NCBI GenBank assembly: GCA_004335635.1
Contig: QAXH01006202.1
Span: forward strand, 7,351 to 56,280
DNA from: Chloromonas sp. AAM2
Taxonomy: Eukaryota; Chlorophyta; Chlorophyceae; Chlamydomonadales; Chlamydomonadaceae
Direction of reading: 5' to 3'
Length of the DNA: 48,930 nucleotides
The notes beneath the pieces are model-generated. The model was not told the DNA's origin. It was given only the letters and a program-made list of their open reading frames with translations, and made no database searches. Below, in pieces: positions 1-10,991 of the stretch; position 1 is the stretch's first letter, and every line of letters begins with the position of its first letter. The translations under genes and the position numbers were made by a program.

Positions 1-85
1 CCCACCCGTGTGTGTCCCTATGAGGCGTGTCTCCTCCAGCCATGACCCACCCGTGTGTGTCCCTATGAGGCGTGTCTCCTCCAGC
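1..85. repeat. 45 bp tandem duplication spanning a splice donor
   Basis: Bases 1-40 are repeated exactly at 46-85, a period of 45 bp. The unit covers the 3' end of exon 14 of the minus-strand gene and its GTGGGT donor. Because 45 is divisible by three and the unit has no stop in the coding frame, both copies can be read in frame (LEETRLIGTHTGGSW per unit). Confidence 0.9.
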
Positions 86-3000
86 AGGTCCCACCACTGG
101 TCCAGGCTCAGGTACTGGCCCCTGCCCCGGGCCTTGTACAGCTGGAACATGCCCTGAAGGAACACATGGGCAGCATGTGATTCAAGAACCAGTCGCCATT
201 ACGTCTGCCACTGTACGCCTGGAGTCTGATTTGCTGAACTGTGAAACTGTGTTGGACCAGGTGAAGTGACAATAACGGTCTAATTCTCCTGGTACTGTGT
301 CAAAACCAATAAAGCAATGCTAAGCAACGGTGACTGGGAATCGAAACTTCAGCTACATTCAGATGGCAAACCGAAAACCGTTGGTAAGGAGCATGTCGTG
401 ATGCGCATTGTTCTGCTCACGCTCAGATTATGCTCAAGCCATGCCCCCTTTGGCCCCTCTCACCGCTAGCGCCTCAAGGTTGTCGGTGACTGCTTCATGC
501 ATGCTGGGCACGTACAGGCGAGCGGTGCGGAAGGTGTTGGGCTCGTCCAGGGCAGCGGCAGGCAGGGCAGGCACTAGGTGCTGCGACACATGTGGACACA
601 AACATCAGGAACGGCTGCTGTGACTGGCTGGCTTGTAAACCGAACACGGGATTGGCACATGTGCAGGCACACCAATACAGCCGGCTTGTGGGCAAGGCTG
701 TGAACTGCACATCAGAATGCCTGTGGCTGACTCAGCTGCTGCTGCTGTTGCTGTTGGTGTGTCTGTGCCCTGCTACGTGTTGGGTGCCCCGCAACCTATC
801 TCCATTATCCCATTTCGCTTTTGCCCGCGGTACTGCAGACCAACGCTTGCCCGCCGCCTACATCAGCCCCCAAAACAAAGCACGGGCATGATGCCCCATG
901 TCCAGCCCACCTTGGCCATGAGTGTGTTCACTAAGGCGGCGGGTGCCCTGGGTGCATGTGGGTGGGTCAGGGCCAGGGCCAGCTGCACCATCGCCTCGAG
1001 GAACTCGGAGCTGTGGGGCACATGAGAAGACAGTGATGGGAAGACAACGTGAGAGCAGCAGCATCACTGCCATACACGGCTGGATCGCCTGGATGGGTGA
1101 ACTGCCGTTGAACGGTGGCATTGAACACCAATGTAAATGTTGTGTGCGGCTGCTTGGCCTTGTTGTTTGGATACCGGACACTGATGCAATTGTTTGGATA
1201 CCGGACACTGATGTAACAAATAAGACTGTGATTTTACATACATACAAGACCAGGTCATGGCAACGAAAACTGCGTTCGCGTGAAACACCTGCCATAACAA
1301 GGCAACTGCGTGACAACATGCAGCGTGCATGGGTGCTAGGATGGATATGGCCTGGCCAGGGCAGGGCAGTACTTGACCAGTGACTGCTGTAAGGATCCAA
1401 TCTTGCGCACAGATTTGCTTGTATGTTTGCCTTACCGCATCATGAGCACTGGGCGGCCTGGAACTGGCGGCGCGGGTGCATGGCCTGTGCACGGTTCATG
1501 AGCCTGTGCCAGGCGACCAAACAGCGCCTGCGACAACCACGAGGCAAGAAAAGGGCTGTATCACAACACAGGAAAGCAGTCCCAAACAGAGCGTTTGCCG
1601 TTGCATACAAGCCGAGGGTGCATTTCAAATGCTTTGGTCAGATGTGGCTTGCTCCGCTGGGCTCATGGGCAATCCTTTGGCAGTTATCATTCACTTTCAG
1701 CTTTGACATCGCATCATTGGATCTTCTTGCAACGCGGGCCTGGAGTTGTATGGATATGTTCATGTCACAGCATGTCTTTAAAGGATCCGCGTGCCACCCT
1801 TCGAAATCATATCATTTCCCTTTGTGACTTGGTTGATCACTTTCCGAAAGCTCACCCGCACGTGGTCCATGTGCTGTTCATCGCCATTCAAGGGTGGCAG
1901 ATGCATACCTCCGCATAGCGCCATCCACTGTTCCTCGGTCACACCTTGAACTGCCGGTTGGCCTGCATGGCAGGACAAGGCCACCAGCGAGTGCAGGCAA
2001 AAGGAGTGGGATTAATGCAAAACGCCAAGCTGTACTTATTGATCTGAAGCACTCCTCAAACCTTCTTTTCTTACCATCGTTGTTTTCAGGGCCTTAACTC
2101 TCCAGGCGTAAGCTTCCACGCTTTGGAGGTTCCATGACGCAAGTATACTGGTGTGTAAAAAGGGGTCAGCAAGTGTGGCCTGTGGTTTTGGGGTCAGCTT
2201 CCTGTAAGCCTAATCCCATAAGCCTTATCCCGTAGGTTGAAGTTATGAATGTCATGTTGCCATGCAAATATATGAGAGGTTCAGAAGCTTGATGCCATGA
2301 GTAGGCGGGAGCAGCAAGTGACACGTACCAGGAAGGCAGGATGCCAGGCAGCAGTGCGAGTAGGCGGCTGACACCTTGGTGTGCCATGCAGCTGCCGCCT
2401 CCCTAAGCGCCTCCATGGCGTTCACTGACTGCAGCACGTGCATGAGCCGCAGCAAGGTAAGGGCCAAGTGAAGAAGGCGGCATGGGGTTTCGTTGTAAGT
2501 GTAATCAATAACAACAAAGTCTGATTATGCCTGATTAGACATGATCATTGATTAGATCTGATTACCTTTGCTACTCAGCCTTGGCTGTTGCCGGATAGTG
2601 GCCGGAGCAAGGTAAGGGCTCACTTGGCGTGCAGGACCTTAAGGCAACCTTCTAACTTGCATGGGTTGCTACAGCCCATGTAACCCACACCAGACTACGT
2701 CATATGCGTGTATGTGCTGGGACACACCGGTTTTAATGCCGGTCCCAGGAATTGTCCCAGAACTGGCAAACTTCTTTACTAGGAGGACAGCAGGGCCGAA
2801 CTCTTCCAACATGTGTCTGTGCCCACCTGTGATGATGTGATGGTGGGTTCTGACGCGTGTGCAGGGCTGCCTGCACCACTGCTGGCCACATCCGGGGAGG
2901 CGGGTGCGGGCGGCCCCAGGCCCGCCGCCAGGGCGCACAGTCCACCGCTCGCCACTATCCGGCTCCAGTCCGCATGGAATTGAGCGGCACGCACCTGCGC

Positions 3001-6000
3001 CCCGAGACCGGCAGAGCACAGTCAGCATGCAAGCTATACAACAGTCGCCAAGTTGCAGTCCCATAACAGGTGCTTTGTTGTGGGCGTGCATAGGATGCTA
3101 CCCAGTGGGTATTTCACCCACTTAGGCCATACGTAAACCAAACACTGAGGAGTCTCAGGAGAGGCCTTTGGGAGTCAACGAACAATGTATATACATAAAG
3201 CTGTCTGTGCCTTGCGTCAACGTCAGTCATGCCTCCCTGGAGCTTCATGCCTCACATCATCACTCCGTGCCTCACACCACATCATCATCCCTACCTTTTA
3301 CCATCCACATCAACACTCCCTACCTATTACCATCCACATCATCACTGGCTAGGTATCAGACAGCAGGCTCCCGCCCTGCCCGCCTAGCGCATCTTTACAG
3401 CGCCTGATTACCATCATTGTGTCTGCCCTTATCTCACATCCATTTAATCCCACCCTTGCACCTGGTCTGTGTCTGTGAGTGCATGTGCATCACACTCGAC
3501 AGCCCTTCGTGCAAAGATGGACGCCTCTGGCACCCACTCCTTGCGACTCTTGCCCTGTGAATGCAAGCACATGCTCTGTCGGTGAGGCACTTGGTTGTAA
3601 ACCATGATCGGTGAGCCAGGCCGTGCCACGCACTCACAATCCCATGTGGTGCGCAAACCAGTATCTTCATTTCATCGTTCTAGTACACTCTGCGCACCTT
3701 ATTATTTATCCTTCGCGCCACGCTGCCTGCCTTGAAGGGATTGCAGCGCGGGTGCTTGTAGAAAGGGCGGTTGGCGTGCATGGTGTGGATGGCTGAGTAG
3801 AAGCTGACCACGTGCTGTGCAGCACAGGAAGAAAACAAGACAGGATGAGCTTGACAGGATGTCAGACAAACTGAAGCTGTGCAGGCGTGGCATGTGGCCA
3901 TGCAGCAACAGGGGACAAAGGCACGCTTGTATCACTATTGCGGCATATGCATAGCGACATGCTCAACACACAGCCTGCGGTATTTGAGAGGTTTAGAGTT
4001 AGAATTGGCACAGAGATAGCGGCATGTGGCGCCCACACACCCTGCACTACTTGACATGTTTGCAGTTAGCAGGAGCATATCTCACAACAAGTGCTTGGAC
4101 GGTCCAGATAATGCACACACACCTTGGGCTCTGTGCTGTGTTCTACCACCTGCTGCAATCTCCCCTCCGCTTCGTGTGCATGAATCCTGCATGGAAGCGA
4201 GGCAGCAGAAGATCAAGATGCATTCAATGACACCCACCACTCGCAATGCCGACCTGAAGAGAGAGATGGTTTCACAAAGCAGACATCCACACCTTAAAGA
4301 AACATAGAGAAATGTCAACTGTGCAGTATGGAGGTGTAGAGAAGTGCCAACTGTGCAGTATGGAGGCATACAGAAGTGCCTCTTCTGGCATGACTGGTGT
4401 GCTGTGCACCACGGAAAATGAGAAGCAGCGGCAAGCATTCGCTTGCATCATGCGCCGGGGCTCTACCCAACACCTCACGACATGCAGTGCTTCCGGCTCC
4501 CCCTGTGCTGCTCATGCTGAATCATGCAGTGCACCATGGCCTGCCCCTTTAAGAGAAGGAGTTACACGTATCAACTCTGGACACAGATGTCATGTGGCCG
4601 CGTTTTCGAAGTTGGGCCAAAGTGCTAGGCAAATTTGGCTGCAAATCATTTACGAGCGACCTCCCCTGTAACCCACACACCACCCACATGTACGTGGCCT
4701 CAGCTGCTGCTGCCATTTCTTCGTGGTAGGCCACAGGGTTTGTGGAGATGGCCCGCCGCCTCTGCAGCTCCAGCTGCTCTTTGTAGCCCCGCAGTGTGCC
4801 GTAGCTGCCAGTGAACCCCGCTGACTGTGACTCGTCAACACGTGCAGCAGCTGCAGCAGCCAACAGGAACACACGAAGAAGGGTGGTGCTCAGCAACTGC
4901 ATGCAAGCCGGGTGGTGCTCAGCAACTGCATGCAAGCCGGGTGGTGATCAGCAACTGCATGCAAGCCGGGTGGTGATCAGCAACTGCATGCAAGCCGGGT
5001 GCTGCTCAGCAACTGCATGCAAGCCGGGTGGTGATCAGCAACTGCATGCAAGACGGGTGCTGCTCAGCAACTGCATGCAAGCCGGGTGCTGCTCAGCAAC
5101 TGCAAGCCGGGTGCTGCTCAGCAACTGCATGCAAGCCGGGTGCTGCTCAGCAACTGCATGCAAGACGGGTGGTGATCAGCAACTGCATGCAAGACGGGTG
5201 CTGCTCAGCAACTGCATGTGCAGTGCACAACCGGTGCAGGCAAGCCAGTGTTCCGTTCCCAGGGCCCAACACTCCGACAACCACACTCTGTAGCCTTACA
5301 CCCAAGCCATGAACAACCAGCTGGCAAAACTGACAGGACTGCGCCTACATGCGTGGCACCGCGGAACACACAGAGCATGAAACGCACCAGCAGCCATGGC
5401 AGCAAGTGCCTGTGTGCGTGTGACCGCAGTGATTTGACGTGCCAACGAGCCCTGTCCTTCCCTGGAGCGCGGCCGAGGGCACAAGCCATCCCTGTGAGGC
5501 AGCAGCCCACCACTCTCTACATGTGGCATTGGTCGTGACTGGGAGGACGATGAGGGTGGGCGACTGACTTGGCCGGATGCAGGGCGAGGCAGGCCTGTGG
5601 GCCTGTTGAGTGATCCACTGGCGGGTCTGAGGCTAGGAACACTGGTACTGGTAGTAGTGCCTGTACTGCTGGTCCTCTTTTGCGGGTTGCTGTGGGATGG
5701 TGTGGCGTGGGATGTGGTGGGCAGTAAGGGTGGCCGGAGGCTGGAGGTGGGGCGATGAGTGCGTGTGGCAGAGGCGGCACGATGCCGGGGATTCACGTTG
5801 GTGCGTCGCTGCATGGCATGCACCCTCCTGCGCGTGGGTGCATGTAACGAAAGGGTGTACGGGACGCACGTGCTTCTTATACGTGAAACCCTTGTCCTAT
5901 GCAGAGAGCCATGATGACATATGGCCTGGCTTGCCCCTTGACTCTGCAACTTCCTCGCTCTTATGTAGCCTATGGCTAACACTGATGCTGGCCAAGATGG

Positions 6001-7095
6001 GATAGCACCTGGATCATGTCCAATAATATTAGCATGTCCGCACCTGCGTGCACCACCAACCAGGCTGAACTCATCTTCTGCTGCTTGGGTGGGCTGGGCT
6101 GTGTCGTGGTGGGCTTGGAGCTTGAGGCTTGTACTGGCCGGCAGAGCCGCCTGCCTGGAGGCTGGGCGACTGTCAATTGGTGCACCAGGAACTCGCAACT
6201 GTCATGAGAACAACATAGCAGGAGGTCAGGCCTATGATTGTCTGCTCACCGTGATGGAACTCTTCTGCGATTCATGGTGGCAGTTGGCATGCAACCCGCC
6301 ATGCATGGGAGGCGGTGGTCTGAGCATGCCATCATTGCCAAGTGAGTCTCTTGTCCATGCAGATGGCATTGTGTGCATCAACCTACTAAGAACGAATTCA
6401 TACGTGCCCGAGGAGCATGGATGGCTGTGTGAGGCACCTGGTCAACCAACACTCACCCGCTCCAGCGCTTGCTCCGCCCTTTGCACACGCTTCAGCACCA
6501 CCTCTGCAAGCTGTGCCCCCTGAAGGCCTGATGCACTGCCATGACGTCCTGGCAGGTCAGAGCGGGAGCTGCGCACCTCGGCCAGTGCACGGCTGCGGCT
6601 TTCCTCAGTCACCAGGCGCTGCAAGCGCCCTGCGTACCGAGATGACGTTCGTGCATCAGGGAGACTGCCAGTGCAGTGCATGCCTGACATGCCACTGGCT
6701 GGCGCACTGACGGTGCCGTGATGGCGAAGAAAGACTGGTTGGCCCTGCTGGGAGGAGGGTCCGGACAGCTCGGCTGCTGCCTGGCTGTGTGAGCTGAGGG
6801 TGTCTAGGAATGAAAGAGATGTGTTTGTGATAGGAACGGATGCGCATGGGCCGAAGCTTGAAGAAGGGAGGCCCATGCTGGCTAGGCTCTGGCGTTGGCT
6901 CTGTATTGCTGCGAAAGAGGCAGTAGAAGGAATGCTGGGGATGGAGCTTGGGGAAGCTTGGCCCATGAACTTGACTCTGCCCAGGTCCAGTGCAATGAAG
7001 GAGTGGAGATGCTGTTGGGGGGTTGCATATGTGTTGTTAGCCAGGCCACCCATGTTGCCACTCTCCTCTGGTACATGGCTCCGTGTGCAGGACAT
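1..7095 (-). CDS. Multi-exon gene of unknown function, 3' end outside window
   Basis: I rebuilt about 14 exons by hand: 7095-6457, 6198-6044, 5827-5388, 4850-4688, 4186-4150, 3814-3698, 3554-3462, 2994-2827, 2428-2375, about 1963-1856 (edges unsure), 1484-1436, 1010-911, 580-464 and 153-51. Apart from the tenth exon, the phases join without a frameshift, which is the main evidence that the gene is real. The product exceeds 740 residues. Its N-terminal third is a Ser/Thr/Pro/Arg-rich, probably disordered region, followed by short, better-ordered segments rich in Trp, Tyr and Leu. I do not recognise the family. The C-terminal helical segments, for example FLEAMVQLALAL and LSLDQWWDLLEETRLI, look like those of large algal or protist ciliary proteins, but that is only an impression. 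The start at 7095 is the first ATG of the longest open exon; an ATG at about 7053 is also possible. Confidence 0.7.
51..1963 (-). CDS. Unknown gene, exons 10-14: C-terminal helical segment (truncated by window)
   Basis: Exon 11 (1484-1436) enters exon 12 (1010-911) in phase, giving VLMM then SSEFLEAMVQLALALTH. Exon 13 (580-464) gives a segment with TARLYVPSMHEAVTDNLEAL. Exon 14 (153-51) gives GMFQLYKARGRGQYLSLDQ and WWDLLEETRLIG. The exon near 1963-1856 reads EEQWMALCGGMHLPPLNG but its acceptor and donor are not settled. The alternation of short amphipathic helices suggests an all-helical domain. The exon 14 donor lies inside a 45 bp tandem duplication, so reading may continue in frame to the window edge. 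The stop codon is not in the window. Confidence 0.55.
1163..1213. repeat. Short direct repeat in intron
   Basis: Two 24 bp copies starting ttgtttggataccgg lie at 1163-1186 and 1190-1213, period 27, inside an intron of the minus-strand gene. Confidence 0.85.
2375..4850 (-). CDS. Unknown gene, exons 4-9: central conserved-looking segment
   Basis: Six small exons (4850-4688, 4186-4150, 3814-3698, 3554-3462, 2994-2827, 2428-2375) join in phase. The 37 nt exon at 4186-4150 is supported because it is the piece that restores phase between its neighbours. The peptide has features of a folded domain: HVVSFYSAIHTMHANRPFYK, then KSRKEWVPEASIFARRAVE, then AAQFHADWSRIVASGGL, separated by an Ala/Pro/Gly/Ser-rich linker. 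Exon 4 carries a charged helix containing GYKEQLELQRRRA. I could not assign a family. Confidence 0.6.
2753..2771 (-). repeat. Dispersed repeat fragment (core of MITE-like end)
   Basis: The minus strand reads gtttgccagttctgggaca, identical to 22361-22379 and to 9281-9299 (reverse strand). It sits in an intron of the unknown gene. I infer a remnant of the family represented by the element at 22350-22698. Confidence 0.6.
3289..3346. repeat. 29 bp tandem repeat, two copies, intronic
   Basis: Copies at 3289-3317 and 3318-3346, both starting ccctacct and containing ttaccatccacatca, with two differences. They lie in an intron of the unknown minus-strand gene. The flanking bases (from about 3245) are also rich in cacatcatc motifs. 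Confidence 0.8.
4313..4376. repeat. 32 bp tandem repeat, two copies, intronic
   Basis: Copies at 4313-4344 and 4345-4376 share caactgtgcagtatggagg and differ at a few bases. They are in the intron between exons 4 and 5 of the minus-strand gene. Confidence 0.85.
4881..5218. repeat. 29 bp minisatellite, about 12 copies
   Basis: Units begin (gggtg...) at 4881, 4910, 4939, 4968, 4997, 5026, 5055, 5084, 5109, 5138, 5167 and 5196. All are 29 bp except the one at 5084, which is 25 bp (atgc missing), and the last, which is partial. The two common unit types differ at ggtgctc, ggtgatc or gctgctc near the start and at agcc or agac near the end, and are interspersed. The array lies in the intron upstream of exon 4 of the minus-strand gene. 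On that gene's sense strand each full unit contains TTGCATGCAG, which looks like a 3' splice site. Confidence 0.95.
5388..7095 (-). CDS. Unknown gene, exons 1-3: disordered N-terminal region
   Basis: Exon 1 (7095-6457, 213 codons) ends at a GTGAGT donor. It contains a Ser/Gln-rich stretch and then a charged helical segment with many Arg, Glu and Ala (ending EQALER) that could form a short coiled coil. Exon 2 (6198-6044) starts after ATGACAG and ends at a GTGCGG donor. Exon 3 (5827-5388) is basic and rich in Ser, Thr, Pro, Arg and His; its GTGCGT donor gives the right phase for exon 4. A longer exon 3 running to about 5296 is also open, so this donor is the least certain of the three. Confidence 0.6.
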
Positions 7096-7626
7096 GTCAG
7101 GGGTGGCCTCCAGGAGGGGGATCCTGTGGTCAATAGCTGGTCGTCAAAAGTGGAGCCAGCTTTGTGATATTAATTGGCCCTACGTAAGAGACTGCCCATC
7201 TGCATCAATGGCTGCAACACAACGGCATGCTTAGACGGTGACATGTGACGGGCACAATCCTGTGGGCGTATCATTAGCGCCAGTGTTGATGCCATGATAC
7301 GGGTGTTTTCTGCCAGTCCCTTACGTATTTCTGCAGGAACGCAACGAAAAGGTAGAGTGGCGGTTGGACGTTTTCAATCAAAATTGGCGAAGCATGTCCC
7401 TTCATCGCTTCGGCTTGATCCGGCACCCGAGCCAAATTTGAGCAGGCGCAACCTGGCACGCGTAAGCAAATTCTCCTCTCGCACAAGCCCAGTGAATTTG
7501 TTCTGTGCTGACAGAGTGCTCAAAGCAAGCGGCTGCTTTGACGTCAGCTGGTGGAGCCGACCTTCATCATGCAACTGTTCCACTAACTGGCATCACTTGT
7601 TCAAGAAGACCCAACAAATACAAACC
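7096..7626. promoter_or_regulatory. Divergent intergenic region (5' flanks of two genes)
   Basis: This 531 bp separates the start of the minus-strand unknown gene from the chosen start of the plus-strand RING gene, so it should hold both promoters. I see no clear TATA box or other named element. The RING frame is open upstream to an ATG at 7294, so part of this stretch may be coding. Confidence 0.4.
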
Positions 7627-10600
7627 ATGGATTCCCAGGTGCCCTCCATGGCCATGGATCTCTTTTCTCCCATTGCCAGAAGGAGCATCGATCAGCATGA
7701 CCCATCTCCACCCCATGCCCATGCTCAAGGTATGCTGGGCTTTGCTGTGGCCACAGCCCTAGTCTCCTGCGCAACAGCTGGCTTGAATTTCATGATATTC
7801 TGCTGCTCAGGCGAACTGGAGATCGACCTGGACGGCTTAGCGGCGGCCATGACTACTGGGTTACAGCTGCGAACAAGAACCAGGACATCTGCAGCCAGAA
7901 CCCCTGCATCCGCGCTAAGGTTTGAGCTCAAACCATAAGCATGCGCCCCTCCTTACTACCTTGTAGACCAGCAGCCAAACTGTACTCGTTTCGTTGCAGG
8001 CCCACCAAGCGATGGCAAGCGGCTTCCGACGAGGAGGATAATCCAGGGATAAACGGCACAGTTACGACTGATAACACCAGCTCAAAGGAGAACGTAAATC
8101 CGAGCACACTGCGTGTTACGCCCTCCAGGCAAGTTGCTCCGCAGCTGCTGCATCGCCTTTCGGCCCAAAAGTCTGTCACACTCTGGGTTAGCCGTTCAAG
8201 TCCTGCCCGGCAAACATCCATTGCCGCAGGCTCGACAGAATCAAGGATCTGCAAGAGGAGCTCACATGCAGCATCTGTCTTGATGTGCTTGTGCGCCCAT
8301 GTTCGACGCTTTGCGGTGAGCAGTGGCTGGCAGGGCCTGTTCATGGTCAGTGACATGGTCAGCGCACGCAGTGTAGAGAGGCAGTTTAGCCAATCCCATT
8401 GCTTTCAGGCCACCAAACGTGTGCTGACAGCACTCAAGAACCTCGTGTCTACTGCTCTGCGTTGCCCATCATCAGGGACTGTTGCATGGCACCGTGATGG
8501 CAACTTCAGTGGTGCCTGCCTTTTTTTCAGGACACACGTTCTGTCGTTCGTGCCTGCGCGAGAGTTTGAAGCACAGTGGCAAGTGTCCCAAATGCCGTGC
8601 ACCTCAATCTGGTGAGGCTATGTGTGGCACTAGTGGTATGAGCTCAGCGGGCACCTGAGTCTGCGTATCATGTCTACGCAGATGCAGTGCATAGTAAGCA
8701 AGCAGTCCTGCAAATGGTGTTTTGGACGCTGCCCATTGTCAAGCACAGCATGCCATGGCTCGGGATTTGCACCTGGAACTTGACAAAATGCATGGCCTTT
8801 CCAGCCCTTTTCCTGCAAGTAACGGAAAACAATTCTCTTTTCATTCAATGGAATCTGTCCCAGCAAGTGTTGTCCTGCTCTGGCCTGTAGGTGCTCCGCT
8901 GAAGATCAACACAGCACTGTGGAACACCATTCAGCTGCTCTTCCCAGCATCAGCCCGTGCTAGCGGTCCTGTCACACCTGAAATGACTGGCCAGCCCAAC
9001 AAGGTGCTGCAACACCTGGGTGTGCTTCAGCAGCGGGCATCAAACAGCAACTCCGTGCTAGGCCAGCCGTTCAGGCCACCCTGGCGCCAGCCCGTACCTG
9101 CAGCGGGCCACGCATCAGCCGAGGACGTACGCCAGCCACCACGGTCACATGCCCTCGTGCCCCAGTAAGTATGGCCATTTCAAATATCCAAGCCCCTGAA
9201 GCGGGGTAGAACAAGCTTACTGTTTACTTGCACAACAGTTGTTGCCTCGCAAGTTGCCGGTTCCTCAGCTGCTCATCCGTTGTCCCAGAACTGGCAAACT
9301 TCTAATTTTTTTGCGGCTTGTGACTAGCGGGATGGAACCCACTGAGGCCATGGTTGTAAACTCTTTCTTGCCATCCTCTTGCAGGTCCAGCCAAGGCGGT
9401 GCACGTGCTCCTAGCCCCAGCGGTGCACGGTTGCAAGCCTTGCTGGATGAGATTGTCAGTGTCTCACGCCGACTGGACACTGTAGCCCCCACTCAACAAC
9501 AGCCCTCACTCGACGCACTGTTGGATGAGGACAGCAGGTATGTGGTGTGATGCATCTGAAGGCATAGCACATTGCATGCAATGCTCAGCTCCTAATGCAG
9601 GCTTTCGTTCAAGCCAATTACTCTGCATGTAGCAGCAATGCAGGCAGGCCTTGCTTAGGAATTAAGCCCCTTGTCTTGATTGCGCAACTCCCTGCGCACC
9701 ATACTACAGAGATACGGAGCTCAGGACGCAAGCACGAGTTTCTCGTCCAGCCATGCCAGCAAATGTGCGTGAACCGCAGCCGGCGGTGTACAACCCATTC
9801 GTTCGGGTCCCTCGTGCTGCTGCTGTCGGCAGCACAACTGCCGGCGCCCCCTCGGCCAGCTTGATGCGACGCAACAGCACCCCAGCCAGCACTCTGCACC
9901 AGGACAGCAGCCCTGGTCGTGGCATCAACCACATTCTAGCACATGATCGGGACGACAGCCTAGGGTTGCAGCTGCTGCAGAGGCACAGTGCAGATCAGGT
10001 GGCGATTGGCATGGCGGCGCATTGGCCGGGTGCAGATGCAGGCTTGCGTGTGCCAGAGCACTACCAGGTCCCCTCGCGTGCGAGTGACACAGTCAGCGAC
10101 CAGCAGGACATGCTGTCGCCACCACCTCAGCTGCTGGTGAGGCGACAGGATGCCAGCCGTCCTCGTGACCAGTCTTCCAATGGCAGCCTACGGGCACCAG
10201 CAATGCAAGGGCGCGCCCTTGGGAGGCGTACATGGAACCAGAGTGATGACCAGGGCTCATTTGATGGTCATGGTGATTTGCAGCTGCGTCGCTCTGCATC
10301 TGAGACCATGGGCAGCCGTGGTCGCCAGCAGCCGTCCTCTTTTGAACAAGAGCAGATGCGGCATTCGCCAGAATTGCCCACAGGCGGGCTGAACCGTACA
10401 GGCCTTTCAATCGCAACAGGGCGAGCCCGGCCTGCTAATCAGCCTGCATCACCAATCCAGGCGTACAGCGATTGGACAGGTGATGATGACCCAACCGCAC
10501 CCGACGTTTTTGAGAACAGCCCGTTCTTTGATGCGCAAATGCACAGAGACGCGCGGCAGGCGCAGCGACAGCGTACCGAGGCTGAAGATACGGAACTCCG

Positions 10601-10991
10601 GGGCAGCTCTCTGCTGCCTATTGTCATCTCAGATAGCTCTGGAGATGAGGGTGGGGATGACGTGGCAGCATATGCACTTGGCAGGCAAGACTCGTCTGAT
10701 GGCAGTCTTGATTGGCTCCTGTCTGACAGGGCCACAGGACAAGCAGCAGGATCCCAGCTCAACACGAGCAGCACCTGGAGTGCAGGAGAAGGGCAAGCCT
10801 CTGCAAGCGCCTTTCAGACCGCAGCTCAGGTGCTGCAGCAGTCGCAGCCGGGACGTACCAGCCACGGAGGCATCCCAACAGGCAGAGTACCTCTTGTGGC
10901 CCAGCGGCTAGCTATCCAGGGACGGCACACAGTCGCCTTCAGGCCGCCCAGGCGGTCTGTGCCTGTCACCCTGTCAAGGGATCAGCAGTAG
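7627..10991 (+). CDS. RING-HC E3 ubiquitin ligase with SUMO-interaction-type motif
   Basis: Eight exons join in phase: 7627-7729, 7811-7919, 8000-8128, 8230-8315, 8531-8611, 8891-9164, 9385-9537 and 9710-10991, giving 738 residues. The RING finger spans residues 127-164 and is a textbook C3HC4: C127-x2-C130, C142-x-H144, C147-x2-C150, C161-x2-C164, read as LTCSICLDVLVRPC, LCGHTFCRSCL and GKCPKCRAP. It is followed by PLKINTALWNTIQLLFP, a post-RING helix of the kind seen in some plant RING proteins. The rest is low-complexity Ser/Gln/Arg-rich sequence. At about residues 613-625 is LLPIVISDSSGDEGG, a hydrophobic core followed by Ser and acidic residues, as in phosphorylation-dependent SUMO-interacting motifs. 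RING proteins pass ubiquitin from an E2 to a substrate; RING plus SIM suggests a SUMO-targeted ligase, an inference. Exon 3 uses a GC donor (AG|GCAAGT). Confidence 0.85.
9281..9299 (-). repeat. Dispersed repeat fragment in RING-gene intron 6
   Basis: The minus strand carries the same 19-mer, gtttgccagttctgggaca, found at 22361 and 2753. It is followed on the plus strand by a T-rich run (9300-9311), matching the A-run at the ends of the element at 22350-22698. Probably a degraded copy or solo end. Confidence 0.6.

Noticed and set aside
4811..5312. Long plus-strand frames with Cys/Gln/Ala repeats
   Set aside because: They are translations of the 29 bp minisatellite in an intron of the opposite-strand gene; 29 is not a multiple of three, and the frames stay open only because the unit lacks stops.
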